NCBI GenBank assembly: GCA_001970955.1
Contig: MPUH01000041.1
Span: 62,001-126,000, forward strand
Direction of reading: 5' to 3'
DNA: 64,000 nucleotides
From: Stentor coeruleus
Lineage: Eukaryota; Ciliophora; Heterotrichea; Heterotrichida; Stentoridae
Part shown: positions 1-10,579 of the stretch, piece by piece
Layout of the letters: each line of letters begins with the position of its first letter
Numbering within the stretch: position 1 is the stretch's first letter
Notes under the pieces: generated by a model
What the model was told of the DNA's origin: nothing
The model's database searches: none
Seen by the model: the letters and a program-made list of their open reading frames with translations, nothing else
Made by a program: the position numbers and the translations under genes

Positions 1-1040
1 GTAGTTATAGCCCAGTATATACATGTTAGATACAAAGAGCCTTTATTCATATCAGTCATATTATTCCTAGCAACCCAAGTATCAGGAGAAAACTCATCAA
101 TTAAAGCAGAGAAATACCAAAGACATCCAATAAAATGCACAAAGAAAAACATGGTTAGTAAAAACTGGGCAAATTTTAAAACTCTAGCATTAAGTTGGAA
201 AAAATCAACTAGTTTATTCAAAACACTTGCTTGCGTGTAATGTTTAAGTACTTTCATTATTCTAAAAACACGTAAGAGTCGATAAAGTCTTGGAAGTTTA
301 CTTAAACGTACTAATTTACTATATCTAGTCATTTTTGTATTTGAATCCTGAAGTCCTAGGCCAAAGTCTATAAGTCCTATAGGAACACTAGCTATAAGGT
401 CCATAAAAAACCATGTTTTTAAATAGTGAATAGCAATCTTTTTCATATTATAAATTTCGTTTTCTTCTTTATCTTTGTATGTACTAAAAAAGTTCACGAT
501 TATATCAAAAATAAAAAATACATCAAGTATTGTATCTAGAATTGTCCAAAAGTCCCAATATATATTCTCATAAAACGCTACTCTAATCGGCATAAAAATA
601 GCAATATACAGTATAAAAATTGTAAGAAAAAAATTCCAGTAACTCAAAAACATAGAATTGCTTTTAAACAGCAAGTTCATATGTTTTTTACTCTTGCTTA
701 CACTTGTAAAAGTTAACTCTAAGGCTCTTTTTTTCTGAAAAATCTGATCAAGATTGTCTCTAAATTGATTGTTCATATCAAGAACATGATGTGAAGTTCC
801 ATAAATCAAAAGGTCGTTTTTAAATCTTTCCAATGTCTTTTGTACTTTTATATGAAAAAATGCTCTCCTCCATATAGCTTTATACTTTAGTTGACAAGGT
901 TCTGTTTTAGAAGCACTACTTGGTTTAAGTAAAGTAGCACGTGGAGATCGAATACTAACAAATTCTCTCTGATAAATCACTGTTTTATCTAAATCTTCAC
1001 TAGACTCAGGCTTGATTACTGAATATCTTCTACTTCCCAT
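1..1040 (-). CDS. Voltage-gated/cyclic-nucleotide-type K+ channel, 3' end cut by window edge
   Basis: A reading frame opens with ATG at 1040 (MGSRRYS) and stays open to the window edge, about 346 codons. The C-terminal half, where the cyclic-nucleotide-binding domain would lie, is outside. After a basic N-terminus of about 150 residues come the six-helix channel segments: S1 (WNFFLTIFILYIAIFMPIR), an acidic S2/S3 (LDVFFIFDIIVNFF), S4 with spaced Arg/Lys (SKLPRLYRLLRVFRIM), S5 (FVHFIGCLWYFSALI) and the start of the pore helix (YWAIT) at the edge. This order and the S5 motif CLWYFSA match ciliate CNG/HCN/EAG-like potassium channels. The same S5 and pore motifs recur in the complete channel at 50170. 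The selectivity filter itself is not visible, so K+ selectivity is inferred from the family. Confidence 0.85.
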   Translation of the reverse strand, partial: MGSRRYSVIKPESSEDLDKTVIYQREFVSIRSPRATLLKPSSASKTEPCQLKYKAIWRRAFFHIKVQKTLERFKNDLLIYGTSHHVLDMNNQFRDNLDQIFQKKRALELTFTSVSKSKKHMNLLFKSNSMFLSYWNFFLTIFILYIAIFMPIRVAFYENIYWDFWTILDTILDVFFIFDIIVNFFSTYKDKEENEIYNMKKIAIHYLKTWFFMDLIASVPIGLIDFGLGLQDSNTKMTRYSKLVRLSKLPRLYRLLRVFRIMKVLKHYTQASVLNKLVDFFQLNARVLKFAQFLLTMFFFVHFIGCLWYFSALIDEFSPDTWVARNNMTDMNKGSLYLTCIYWAIT

Positions 1041-2193
1041 TAATTATAAATAAACTATTAAATTCAAAAACTGAAATTGTAATAATTAATAAACGTTGAG
1101 ATTATAATATATTTTTTTATATCAGAAAATTTTGAATTATCATTTGAATTTTAGTTAGAGTAATGATTATGATAAAAAACTAAGAACTTTTAGGCTTAGT
1201 TAGGATTTAAGATATAGATGATTAGGTTTAAAAAAAATTTTGGGGTTTTAGATGTAAAAATAGTTTTTGTGCTTGTTTTTAAGTGAAATAATTTTGAAGT
1301 TGGTTTTGGTTTTATGATATTAATTTTTGATAAAGATATGGAAATATAGAGCTTTTTTACTTGTTGTTTTAGGTTGTGAATTTTTATTGTTTGATTTTTT
1401 GAGTGTTGAGAATTTTTAGATTTTTATGGGGTTTTTAGATTGATTTGAATTTGCTTTTGGATTATTAAATTTGGCATGTGCTGAGGAGCTCAAGGTTAAA
1501 AAAATAGAAGAAATCCATGATGTGAAATTTTTATTTTTATTTCTGATGTAGAAATATAAATTTATTATAAGATGATTTTGATTGCAATAACTACGATATT
1601 ATGCAAACTAAATTGTATTATAAGTATCTTAAAAAATAAGATTAACCAGTGATTTTTATTACAATTTATATTAAAAAACCCATCAATTTAAGTATTTAAA
1701 TAAATTCATAAGGATAAATCTTAAGTTAGATATTAAAGTAAAAAATATCGATATGTACTGCTACATTAAAATTTTAATCCTTTATAACGAGTCAAGAATA
1801 TGAATTTCTTATTTATTATCCCATTCAACATAACTTAATATTGCAAAGTATAAGGCTTGCTTATTTCCATTTTCTTACTTAATTTGTTTTTTTTCTTCAA
1901 GACTTATTTTTGAGTTTTCAAACCAACTTCTATTTTCTATCAACCCTTATGTTCACTTTTCTTAATTAAAATATATTTTTTGATGATTAATACTCAAATA
2001 TCTAAAATATTCATAATAAATTGCTTAAAAGATAATTACACTATAAATCCATCTCTTTTTCTACACTATAACTTTAAAATCCTTCAAATAGATTCATATA
2101 AACTAATCTCAACAAAAAAATAATCGACCTACCTCATCTTATTAAATCACTAAAAAAATATCTATAAACTTCCCATTACTTTCTTACTATTAA
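1041..2193. other. Intergenic, no gene seen
   Basis: This stretch holds no convincing frame. It splits in two by composition: about 1150-1500 is G/T-rich on the + strand (5' flank of the minus-strand channel gene), and about 1650-2190 is C-richer (3' flank of the next minus-strand gene). Confidence 0.6.
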
Positions 2194-3816
2194 CTAAGAC
2201 CAATAAAAAGTTCTCACATCTTCTGATGTAAACTTAGTAAAACAACAAGGGCATTTTCTTTTTTTCTGACTCAAATTCAACTCAATACACCTCCTACAAA
2301 ACAAATGCAAGCATTTCGTCAACAAACAGTCTTTATTCCTCGTCTTACACTGTGAGCATCTTATCAAATCTCTATATTTCGCTATTTCCGTCATATAAAT
2401 CTCATCAGAAGTTTTCACATACATTGAATCTTTCAAATAAGCCATTTTATCTTCATTTTCTCTTAAACATTTCTCAGTATGTTCATATAAAAACTTATAC
2501 TGTAAGCATTCTGTAGCATTTTTTATACATATTTTCTCAGCTTCTTTAAGTTTTTCTTGTAACTCACGCTTACAGTTCAAAAGCTCTTCAAATCTTTTAT
2601 TGTTATCATTTTGTGACACACTAATATTATGAAGTCGGCTTTCAAGTGTTTTAAACTTGCTTTCTAATGCAATTATTGAATCCAAACGACTATCAGAAAG
2701 TTTTTTTTCTTCTTTTATAACTTCTTGAAGGTGGGCAATCACATTTTCTTTTGCTTTTGCTTGTTCTTCTAATAAAATTTGTTGTTTGTCCATTAAAGTT
2801 TTCCAGTTGTTTTCTCTTAGTCGTTCATTCATAAGTTGTATGCAATTCTGTTCTTGTTCAGCAAGCTGTGATGATAAGAGTTTGTTTTTTTTAACAATTT
2901 CTTCATAAGCATTGCCTGTGACATCGATTTCATTGATTAAAGTTTCGTTGTTCCTTTTTTCATTTTTTATATCCTGTTTCAGCTGTCTTATTATAGAATC
3001 ATTTTTGCTTATTGTTGAATCTTTAACTTTTAGTTGACTTTTTAGCTCAAGAACTTCGTTTCGGTAGTCTTTTAACCTTTGTATGAGTTCTGGTTCAGGA
3101 AGGTCATCCTGGATGACCTCTTTTGTCACTTTGCTCAATTCAATATCTTTTAGCACCAAAGCATCACGGAGGTCATTAGAACGTTTTTGTTCTTCTTCAA
3201 AACGTAAAAGCAGGTCGCTTTTTTCTTTGCTGCAGTCAGAAATCTGTTTACGCAAACGATTTTTTTCCTCTTCAAGGTCTTCAATGACAAATCTGTAATT
3301 GCTACTAGTTTTCTGATGAACTTTTTCTTTTTTGAGTATATTTAAGTTCATCAGCGACTCATCTCTTTCTTTTTCTATATTCGTCAGCCTAGTTTGTAAA
3401 TTTTGTATTTGATCAACAAGTGCTTGTCTTTTTTCTTCTTCTCTATTTGTTATAAGTTTTAAATCACGATTTTTTGATTCGATATGGTCATCGTTTATTT
3501 TCTGAAGTTCTTCATTGTTTCTTTTAAGCTGTTCCATTGCTTTAACTACAGTACGAGCTTGAGATACTAGGCTTTTAAAAGCTTTAGACCTTACAAAGCG
3601 TTCTTCAGAAACTTCCATTTCCAATTGGATTTTCATGAGTTTTTCGTTTTTTTCTTCTAGTTGGGATGTGATAAACTTTTTCTCTTCTTTAGCTTTGAGT
3701 AACTCGGATTTCAGCTCTTCCAATAAGAGTTTTGCGCAGTCTGCCTGGTAGTCGCCGGGAAGGATGGCTATATCCCCGTCTTCTAGTTTCAGTCTCTTTC
3801 GAGGTTCTTCAGACAT
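2194..3816 (-). CDS. BRE1: Bre1-type E3 ubiquitin ligase (coiled coil + C-terminal RING)
   Basis: A 540-residue protein starts at ATG 3816 (MSEEPRKRLKLEDGD); the open frame extends three codons upstream but only to a TTG. A long charged coiled coil fills about residues 40-470. A C3HC4 RING closes the protein at about 487-526: CSQC, then CLHLFC, CRRC and CPCC, ending VRTFYWS. The region just before the RING (IAKYRDLIRCSQCKTRNKD) resembles RNF20/RNF40/Bre1. That family monoubiquitinates histone H2B together with Rad6 during transcription elongation. The N-terminal basic patch (KRLKL) fits a nuclear protein. The gene is divergent from the flippase gene, with 63 bases between start codons. Family assignment is strong; the H2B substrate is inferred from the family. 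Confidence 0.85.
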   Translation of the reverse strand: MSEEPRKRLKLEDGDIAILPGDYQADCAKLLLEELKSELLKAKEEKKFITSQLEEKNEKLMKIQLEMEVSEERFVRSKAFKSLVSQARTVVKAMEQLKRNNEELQKINDDHIESKNRDLKLITNREEEKRQALVDQIQNLQTRLTNIEKERDESLMNLNILKKEKVHQKTSSNYRFVIEDLEEEKNRLRKQISDCSKEKSDLLLRFEEEQKRSNDLRDALVLKDIELSKVTKEVIQDDLPEPELIQRLKDYRNEVLELKSQLKVKDSTISKNDSIIRQLKQDIKNEKRNNETLINEIDVTGNAYEEIVKKNKLLSSQLAEQEQNCIQLMNERLRENNWKTLMDKQQILLEEQAKAKENVIAHLQEVIKEEKKLSDSRLDSIIALESKFKTLESRLHNISVSQNDNNKRFEELLNCKRELQEKLKEAEKICIKNATECLQYKFLYEHTEKCLRENEDKMAYLKDSMYVKTSDEIYMTEIAKYRDLIRCSQCKTRNKDCLLTKCLHLFCRRCIELNLSQKKRKCPCCFTKFTSEDVRTFYWS

Positions 3817-3879
3817 TTTTATCAATTAAACATTACTTAAGTTAGTAGTTACTCTCATGCTTGGGTAATTTTAGTAAAA

Positions 3880-6800
3880 ATGTCTGCTGAGGAACCCGAT
3901 TCCACAAGCCGTATCATATGGGCTAATTGTCCAGATCTGAACAAAGGTTTTACTGACAACCGCGTAAAAACCACAAAATATAACCTCGTGACCTTCCTTC
4001 CATTTTCACTATTTATACAATTCCGCAGAGTTAGCAACATCTATTTTCTAATAACAGCAATTCTTCAATCAATTCCTCAAATTTCTCCTCTACAGCCATT
4101 TACAGCAATAGCCCCTCTAGTATTTGTCTTAGGTGTAAGTATGATAAGAGAAGGTATAGAAGATTATCTCAGATACAAAAGTGATAAAGAAATCAATAAT
4201 AGTCCAACCATGATATACAATGAAGGCAAATTCCAACAAATTTGTTTTGATAGTATCAAAGTTGGTAATGTAGTTTTTGTGACTAAAGACCAGGTTTTTC
4301 CTTGTGATATAATCATGTTATCAAATTCTAATGAAAACGGTACAGCTTATATTGAAACATCATCACTTGATGGAGAAAAAGCATTAAAATCCCGTCAAGC
4401 TTTTGTCCATACACAAGGGAAATTCTCTGATACTCAGTCAAATAGGATTATGAGCATACTTAAATGTGAACTTCCAAATTCTCGCTTATATAATTTTTCT
4501 GGAACTTATGAATATCATTCAAAGAAATACCCATTAGATAAATCTCATCTTCTTTTAGCAGGGGCTTTTCTTCGTAATACCGATTGGGCAATTGGCATTT
4601 CAGTTTACACTGGTGGGGATACGAAATTAAGACAAAATATGATGGATCGTAAATACAAAGAAAGTCATATTGAACATAATGCTAACAGGTATATAATTTT
4701 GATTATTATACTCCAATTCTGTCTTTGTGTATCTTGTGCTGTAGCTTCAGGATATTGGGTAAGTAAAAATATACATGAACATACTTATATTCGTTATGAG
4801 AAAAGTTATGATATTTACGATAAAGGTGGCATGCAAGGTTTTTTAAGCTATTTTACGTATTTTCTTTTACTAAATACTATGCTTCNACATGAACATACTT
4901 ATATTCGTTATGAGAAAAGTTATGATATTTACGACAAAGGTGGCATGCAAGGTTTTTTAAGCTATTTTACGTATTTTCTTTTACTAAATACTATGCTTCC
5001 TATATCTTTGATTATTTCATTAGAACTACTCAAGCTGGGACAAGGATTTTTCATGATGTTGGATAAAACAATGTATAGTGAAAAACGTGATCGATGCTGT
5101 AAAGTTAGTTCTTTTAGTTTAAATGAAGAATTGGGTATGATAAAACATATATTTAGTGATAAAACAGGAACTTTAACTTGCAATCAGATGGAATTTAAGT
5201 TTTTTTGCACTGGAAATAGGATTTATGGTGACCAAAGCATATTGTTTAATTTGGGCCTTAAAACAAAAGTTACGTTTGAAGATAGAGAAATTAAGTACAC
5301 GTTCAATGATAAACATCTAGAAAATGATCTTTTTAGTGAGAATGAACTTAAACTACCTTATCCGGTTATCATGGAAGACGAAGATATTTGTATCATTGAC
5401 ACACAGAGGCAAATTTGTGATATCATGCTTAAGTGTCTTGCTTTGTGCCATGAATGTATTATTGAACATGATGAAGATGAAATAAAATACACCGGACCAA
5501 GTCCTGACGATGTTGTTCTCGTCGATACCGCTCGAAGAATCGGGTACAAACTAGTAAAAATCAAATCAGAAATCATGCATCTAGAAATCCTCAACAGTCT
5601 ACAAGACAAAATAAAAAATGAAAGCTATGAACGAATTTGTATCCTTGAGTTCAACTCTGATCGTAAAAGAATGTCTGTAATTCTCAAAGATCGTAAAACA
5701 AACAAATATATGATTTTTATGAAAGGTGCTGATAGTTATATAATCTCCAGACTGTCTTCAGAAAACAATCCAGCTAATATAAAAAGGCTTCAAGAATATG
5801 TTGAGTCTTTTTCAAGTAGAGGTTTTAGAACTTTAGTTATGAGTTTCAAATTTATATCAGAAAATGATTTTGATGCATGGAAAATTAAATATGATGAAGC
5901 GATAACCCAAATAAACAATCGAGATGAAGCTGTAGCTCGTGTTGCTGAAGAAATTGAAATAAACATGTACCTTCTTGGATGTACAGCAGTAGAAGATGCT
6001 TTACAAGATGATGTGCCTGAAACAATAAATGATTTACTCAGAGCTGGGTTGAGTTTCTGGATGCTAACTGGAGACAAACTAGAAACAGCTGAAAATATCG
6101 GTAAAACCTGCTCACTTATAGATGATAATATGACAGTAGAAAAATGCTCAGCGACCACAGCATTAGACTGTTACAAAAGTTTAAAGAAATCTTATAAAAA
6201 ACTGAAAAAAAACATCAACGAAAAACAATTGGCTTTGATTATAGAAGGGTCAGCATTACAAGTTGTGTTATATGATTATAAGGATTTAATTAAAAGGGAA
6301 AAGTTTGTTGAGATATCAAGTACTGAGGAAAATATAACTGCTGCAAAAAAATCAAGAAGATATTTTCTAAAAATGGCCGATATATGTAAAACAATCATAT
6401 GTTGTAGAGTTAGTCCTGGAGAAAAAAGGGAAGTTGTAAAATTGATTAAAGATAGTTCTGATAAAGTTACATTATCAATTGGAGATGGGGCTAATGATGT
6501 ACCTATGATACTTGAAGCACATATAGGTGTAGGATTATATGGGGAAGAAGGTATCCAAGCAGTTCAAGCTAGTGATTATGCTTTAGGGGAATTCCGTTAC
6601 CTTTGGGAGTTACTTTTAGTACATGGAAGATTTAATTATATCAGACAAAGCGAAATGATCCTTTATTTCTTTTATAAAAATCTAGTCTTCACATTGCCAC
6701 AGTTCCTTTTTGCCCATTTTTGTGCTTATAGCGGCCAAACTGTTTATGACGATTGGTACTTGACATTTTATAATCTAGTTTTCACTGCTTTACCTTTGTT

Positions 6801-7575
6801 TATGAGAGCTTTGTTTGAAAGAGATTATGAAGTGCCTAAAAGGTGGGAATCTACAGGGGAAAATTTTATAGAAGAAAAAAAGCTTTTAAGGGAAAGAATA
6901 CCTTTAGTTTATTGTGTTGGGATGAATAATCAGCTTTTTACATTGCCAAGGTTCATATTATGGCTTTTTAATGGAATCTTACATGCAGTGATTGTGTTTT
7001 TCATACCATTATTTGCATCTGAAGAAGGGATTATGGATAAAGATGGGAGGAGTTTTGATCAGTGGAGCTTTTCTATATCTTCATTTTCTTCAATTATTAT
7101 TATTGTCAATTTGAAACTTGCTTTAAACACAAAGCTTTGGAATGGTTTTCATTATACTTGTATGTTTGGTTTAAGCATTTTATTATACTTTGTGTTTATA
7201 CTTATTTATGATGCTGTAACTTATACATCATCATTTCACACGGTTTATACTTTGCTTGGAACTCATTATTATTATTTTTGCATTTTAGCTAATGTGTTTC
7301 TTGTATGCGTTATTGATGTCTCTTTTACTACATTAACGAAAATATTCTGGCCTACAGATTCTGATAAGATGGCTCAGGAAACGATTTCTTTGAAAAAAGA
7401 ACTTAAAGTTACGACTACTGGGAATTTTCATGCGGATAACACGGCGAATGAGAAGGTTTTTGAACTTGAAGAAGGGAAAAATAGCAAGGCGGAATCGAAA
7501 ACTTTAGCTGTTGAGTTGTCTGATAAGAAAATTTCTAGCGAAAACAAGGATTTGAACCCTTCTGATATTGAGTAG
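3880..7575 (+). CDS. P4-type ATPase (phospholipid flippase)
   Basis: The frame encodes 1231 residues as assembled. It contains an n at 4886 with a 113-base repeat on either side, so the true protein is probably 1193 residues. P4 hallmarks are present in order: the N-terminal motif NYLV-like NLVTFLPF, the actuator loop LDGEKALK (about residue 164), TM4 with NTMLPISL, the phosphorylation site DKTGTLTCNQMEF, the nucleotide-binding KGAD, LTGDKLETAENIG, GDGANDVPMI, and six C-terminal membrane helices. P4 ATPases move aminophospholipids to the cytosolic leaflet of plasma and Golgi/endosomal membranes, usually with a Cdc50 subunit. The usual DGET in the actuator reads DGEK here; the catalytic Glu is kept. 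The C-terminal tail (about 70 residues) is charged. There are no introns. Confidence 0.95.
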   Translation: MSAEEPDSTSRIIWANCPDLNKGFTDNRVKTTKYNLVTFLPFSLFIQFRRVSNIYFLITAILQSIPQISPLQPFTAIAPLVFVLGVSMIREGIEDYLRYKSDKEINNSPTMIYNEGKFQQICFDSIKVGNVVFVTKDQVFPCDIIMLSNSNENGTAYIETSSLDGEKALKSRQAFVHTQGKFSDTQSNRIMSILKCELPNSRLYNFSGTYEYHSKKYPLDKSHLLLAGAFLRNTDWAIGISVYTGGDTKLRQNMMDRKYKESHIEHNANRYIILIIILQFCLCVSCAVASGYWVSKNIHEHTYIRYEKSYDIYDKGGMQGFLSYFTYFLLLNTMLXHEHTYIRYEKSYDIYDKGGMQGFLSYFTYFLLLNTMLPISLIISLELLKLGQGFFMMLDKTMYSEKRDRCCKVSSFSLNEELGMIKHIFSDKTGTLTCNQMEFKFFCTGNRIYGDQSILFNLGLKTKVTFEDREIKYTFNDKHLENDLFSENELKLPYPVIMEDEDICIIDTQRQICDIMLKCLALCHECIIEHDEDEIKYTGPSPDDVVLVDTARRIGYKLVKIKSEIMHLEILNSLQDKIKNESYERICILEFNSDRKRMSVILKDRKTNKYMIFMKGADSYIISRLSSENNPANIKRLQEYVESFSSRGFRTLVMSFKFISENDFDAWKIKYDEAITQINNRDEAVARVAEEIEINMYLLGCTAVEDALQDDVPETINDLLRAGLSFWMLTGDKLETAENIGKTCSLIDDNMTVEKCSATTALDCYKSLKKSYKKLKKNINEKQLALIIEGSALQVVLYDYKDLIKREKFVEISSTEENITAAKKSRRYFLKMADICKTIICCRVSPGEKREVVKLIKDSSDKVTLSIGDGANDVPMILEAHIGVGLYGEEGIQAVQASDYALGEFRYLWELLLVHGRFNYIRQSEMILYFFYKNLVFTLPQFLFAHFCAYSGQTVYDDWYLTFYNLVFTALPLFMRALFERDYEVPKRWESTGENFIEEKKLLRERIPLVYCVGMNNQLFTLPRFILWLFNGILHAVIVFFIPLFASEEGIMDKDGRSFDQWSFSISSFSSIIIIVNLKLALNTKLWNGFHYTCMFGLSILLYFVFILIYDAVTYTSSFHTVYTLLGTHYYYFCILANVFLVCVIDVSFTTLTKIFWPTDSDKMAQETISLKKELKVTTTGNFHADNTANEKVFELEEGKNSKAESKTLAVELSDKKISSENKDLNPSDIE
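4773..4999. repeat. 113-base direct duplication around single n (assembly join inside P4 ATPase)
   Basis: Bases 4773-4885 and 4887-4999 are identical but for one base, with n at 4886. The unit plus n is 114 bases, so the frame survives and the extra 38 codons pass unnoticed, including a second copy of the residues before TM4. Best explained as two overlapping contigs joined without merging. Confidence 0.9.
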
Positions 7576-7577
7576 AC

Positions 7578-7913
7578 ATGAAGGATTTAAGAAATAGATA
7601 GTAATTTTATTAACATCAAGTAAAAAGTCTCTGAAATTTAATAAAAAACCAAAATACATAAAATAATCAATAAAAAATAGCCTTTTAGCCTACCTTANTA
7701 TGAAGGATTTAAGAAATAGATAGTAATTTTATTAACATCAAGTAAAAAGTCTCTAAAATTTAATAAAAAACCAAAATACATAAAATAATCAATAAAAAAT
7801 AGCCTTTTAGCCTACCTTAAAAAGTGCATATTTTCTATAAAATAACCAATTCTCTATCCTTTAATNAAAAAGTGCATATTTTCTATAAAATAACCAATTC
7901 TCTATCCTTTAAT
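7578..7913. repeat. Two direct duplications around single n bases (assembly joins); rest of intergenic 7576-7953
   Basis: Bases 7578-7697 match 7700-7819 with one difference (n at 7698), and 7819-7865 match 7867-7913 (n at 7866). A very short contig therefore sits between two joins. The remainder of the 7576-7953 intergenic stretch is C/A-rich 5' flank of the next gene, with no frame. Confidence 0.9.
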
Positions 7914-7953
7914 ATAAAAATTTCTTTATTTTACAACACAACCCATCCAACTT

Positions 7954-10092
7954 ATGAATTTTAAACACAAAAGTTTTCTCCTAAAAATGAAATCTTCTTT
8001 TCGATCATCTCCAAGGTCGCGTATTGTTTATACTTCACAAGACATCCAAAGGCCAATCACAACCCCAGCTAATTGGGAAATCTTTGAACGTATCGAAAGC
8101 TGTGAAATACGCTGTAAAACCTCAACAGAAACCTGCTCTATAGACAAAATGTCTTTCTGGAGAAACTGCTGCTCTGAAATTCTTCCTCTAATAAAAAAAG
8201 ACTTCTCAGACATAGCTTCAGCTATAAATCGAGTTATCAAAGGGATTTTTTCAATGTTTGACACAGTAAATGAGGATTGGGCTCAGAGAGAAAAGAAAAA
8301 AACTGAAGAAGTTAAAGATTATGTGGAAGAGGTCAAACAATTGAAAGCTTATAATTATAAACTTAAGGCTGAATTAGAGAAATATGAGAAAATCAACTTG
8401 GATGAGAAGGTTAAGATTAAAAGTGAGGTTGAGGATATGTTTGGAGCTGATGATAATGAAATAAGAGAATTGAGGTTGAGGAGCAAAAAAATTGTTGAAA
8501 GCAAACCTTCTGCGATTGTTGGCATGCTTAGGGATATTTATGCTAGTATGGCTCAAGAAAGGTATATGCCAGATTATAAAGAAATAGATATAGACTCACC
8601 TAATCCTGATGATATAGCGAACGCATTTAATTTCAATTATCACTTATTGATCCAATCAACAACAAAAAAAGTTATGAATATGCTTAAAAAAGAAGTACAA
8701 ACATCAGAAAACTGCACCCAAACCCATGTTCTCTTTATGTCTGGAGATGAATATGAAGATATGGTAAAAAGATTTGAAAAAAACAACATTTCCCTCCAAA
8801 GTGCTCTTATGCAAATCGATAAACTAAAAGAAGAAATAATATCCCGAGGCATCAACTCAGAAAAACTCGAACAAGAAAAAAACCAATACTTTCACGAAAT
8901 GCTGAAATTCAAACGAGACTCTGAAGCTGTTAACAAAGAACTCTTATCATTAAAAAGAGAATTCGCCACAGTATCCATCCACTTCGAAAAAACAACTCGG
9001 GAATTAGAAATTAAAAACAAAGAAGTTCTAAGAAAAGAAGAAAAAATCCAATCTCAAACTTTAAAAATCGCTAAACTTACACAAATAAAAAGAAACTCAG
9101 AATTAGAGGTTCCAAAACCACAAAATGATATACAAGTTGAAGCTGAAACTGAATCTTTAGACCGACAATTCACCCAATCTAACTACGACAACTTTCGCCG
9201 GGCTAGTGCTTTTCCTGATTATAGAAGGCCAAGATTAGGTTCAAATATAGATTATAGTGCATTAGATCCAAATAAATCTTTATATAAAAAATACCCAGGA
9301 AGTATTTCGAATTATACATCAAACAGTTCACTTCCTCCATCAAATGATCATTATCAAGAAGGAATAAATAATATGCCAGGGTTTCGTGAAAGTAAAAGAA
9401 TGTTTTATCCAACAAACAAAGATATTGCTCAAGCACCAACAAAAAGCAGTTCAATTAAAGATGAATTTAAAGAACCAAGTCATGAAAAAGCTACTGAAAA
9501 GTATTCAGAAATTGGGGATTCAGTTGAGAGAATTGATAAAATCCAAGAGAGAAAAAATAAAGCGAAAAAAATGTCGAAAATCAAACAGAGTAAAAAGAAT
9601 AAAAGGGAAATTAATGGGGAAGGGAAATCTCCTGATAGGAAAAATGATGGGAGAAAGAATAGTTTTAGAAGAGAAAGTTTGAAAAGTGAGTCTATGAAAG
9701 AAGAAGCTATGAAATCAGTAGGTCATGGGACTAAAGGGGATTTTGATACTCATGAGTCTTATAATGAAATAGGAGGAAAAAGACAAATTGTAAGAGATGG
9801 GAATATATTAGAATTGGTCGATAGAGCTAATAATACTCATATTACATTACAAGCAGGAATCAGTGTTGCTGTTCAGTATAATTATGATCAGCTAAATAAG
9901 TCAGAGTCTAATGATCAAAACTCGTTACTGTGCATGATGCCTTTTAACCCTAATAATGTTTTTGGGCTTAAAGGGGATGTGTTTTATAACTCAAGCTCAA
10001 GAGTATTTGGAGCTCATTCTAAGATGTCGGAAGTTGTTAAAAACACCAATTACAAAATGGATAAAGCTAAGGCTCAAAATAGATGCAATTAA
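7954..10092 (+). CDS. Hypothetical 712-residue coiled-coil protein
   Basis: No family is recognised. The protein starts MNFKHKSFLLKMKSSFR at 7954; a second Met at residue 12 is an alternative start. An N-terminal region of about 100 residues is followed by coiled coil at about 100-160 and 255-390 (heptads rich in Glu/Lys). A Tyr/Ser/Pro/Arg-rich disordered segment lies at about 415-500 and a Lys/Arg/Glu-rich low-complexity stretch at about 520-600. A more ordered C-terminal 110 residues (GGKRQIVRDGNILELVDR onward) has alternating hydrophobics. A structural, perhaps cytoskeletal, role is a guess from composition only. Confidence 0.75.
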   Translation: MNFKHKSFLLKMKSSFRSSPRSRIVYTSQDIQRPITTPANWEIFERIESCEIRCKTSTETCSIDKMSFWRNCCSEILPLIKKDFSDIASAINRVIKGIFSMFDTVNEDWAQREKKKTEEVKDYVEEVKQLKAYNYKLKAELEKYEKINLDEKVKIKSEVEDMFGADDNEIRELRLRSKKIVESKPSAIVGMLRDIYASMAQERYMPDYKEIDIDSPNPDDIANAFNFNYHLLIQSTTKKVMNMLKKEVQTSENCTQTHVLFMSGDEYEDMVKRFEKNNISLQSALMQIDKLKEEIISRGINSEKLEQEKNQYFHEMLKFKRDSEAVNKELLSLKREFATVSIHFEKTTRELEIKNKEVLRKEEKIQSQTLKIAKLTQIKRNSELEVPKPQNDIQVEAETESLDRQFTQSNYDNFRRASAFPDYRRPRLGSNIDYSALDPNKSLYKKYPGSISNYTSNSSLPPSNDHYQEGINNMPGFRESKRMFYPTNKDIAQAPTKSSSIKDEFKEPSHEKATEKYSEIGDSVERIDKIQERKNKAKKMSKIKQSKKNKREINGEGKSPDRKNDGRKNSFRRESLKSESMKEEAMKSVGHGTKGDFDTHESYNEIGGKRQIVRDGNILELVDRANNTHITLQAGISVAVQYNYDQLNKSESNDQNSLLCMMPFNPNNVFGLKGDVFYNSSSRVFGAHSKMSEVVKNTNYKMDKAKAQNRCN

Positions 10093-10579
10093 TATAAAAA
10101 TATAAATTTTTGATTGTGTATATTTTTAGTTTATAAAATTTTATTGAAAGGTTGAAGGATTTTGGAATTTTTTTTGGTTGAAATGAGTTTTTAATGAGCT
10201 TTTTTAGATTAGATTTTACTGACCTGTTTTGTTAAATTTTTGATAGATTTTTTTTTATTATTTATAAAGTAGTTGAAATTCAGATTGAATATAATTAAAT
10301 GCTAAAAACAAATATATATTGATATCTATACACCCACTAAACTAATAATATTTTAAATCATCCCTTCCTTTTCTTTAAAAATTACATATAATTAAAACCT
10401 TCCTCTAACTTTTCAAACGAAGCCCTAAACTTCTTCATTGTATCAGCCCATATCTAATCTTAATAACCAATACAATCATAAATCAAAATATTTTTTCCAA
10501 ATAAAATCCTAATAAAGTTTGATTCAAAACCACATCAATAATCATCATAAAATCCTAAATATAGCATAATTATCTTAGC
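10093..10579. other. Convergent intergenic, no gene seen
   Basis: G/T-rich up to about 10300 (3' flank of the + gene), then C-rich (3' flank of the minus gene). No frame longer than a few dozen codons stands out. Confidence 0.6.
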
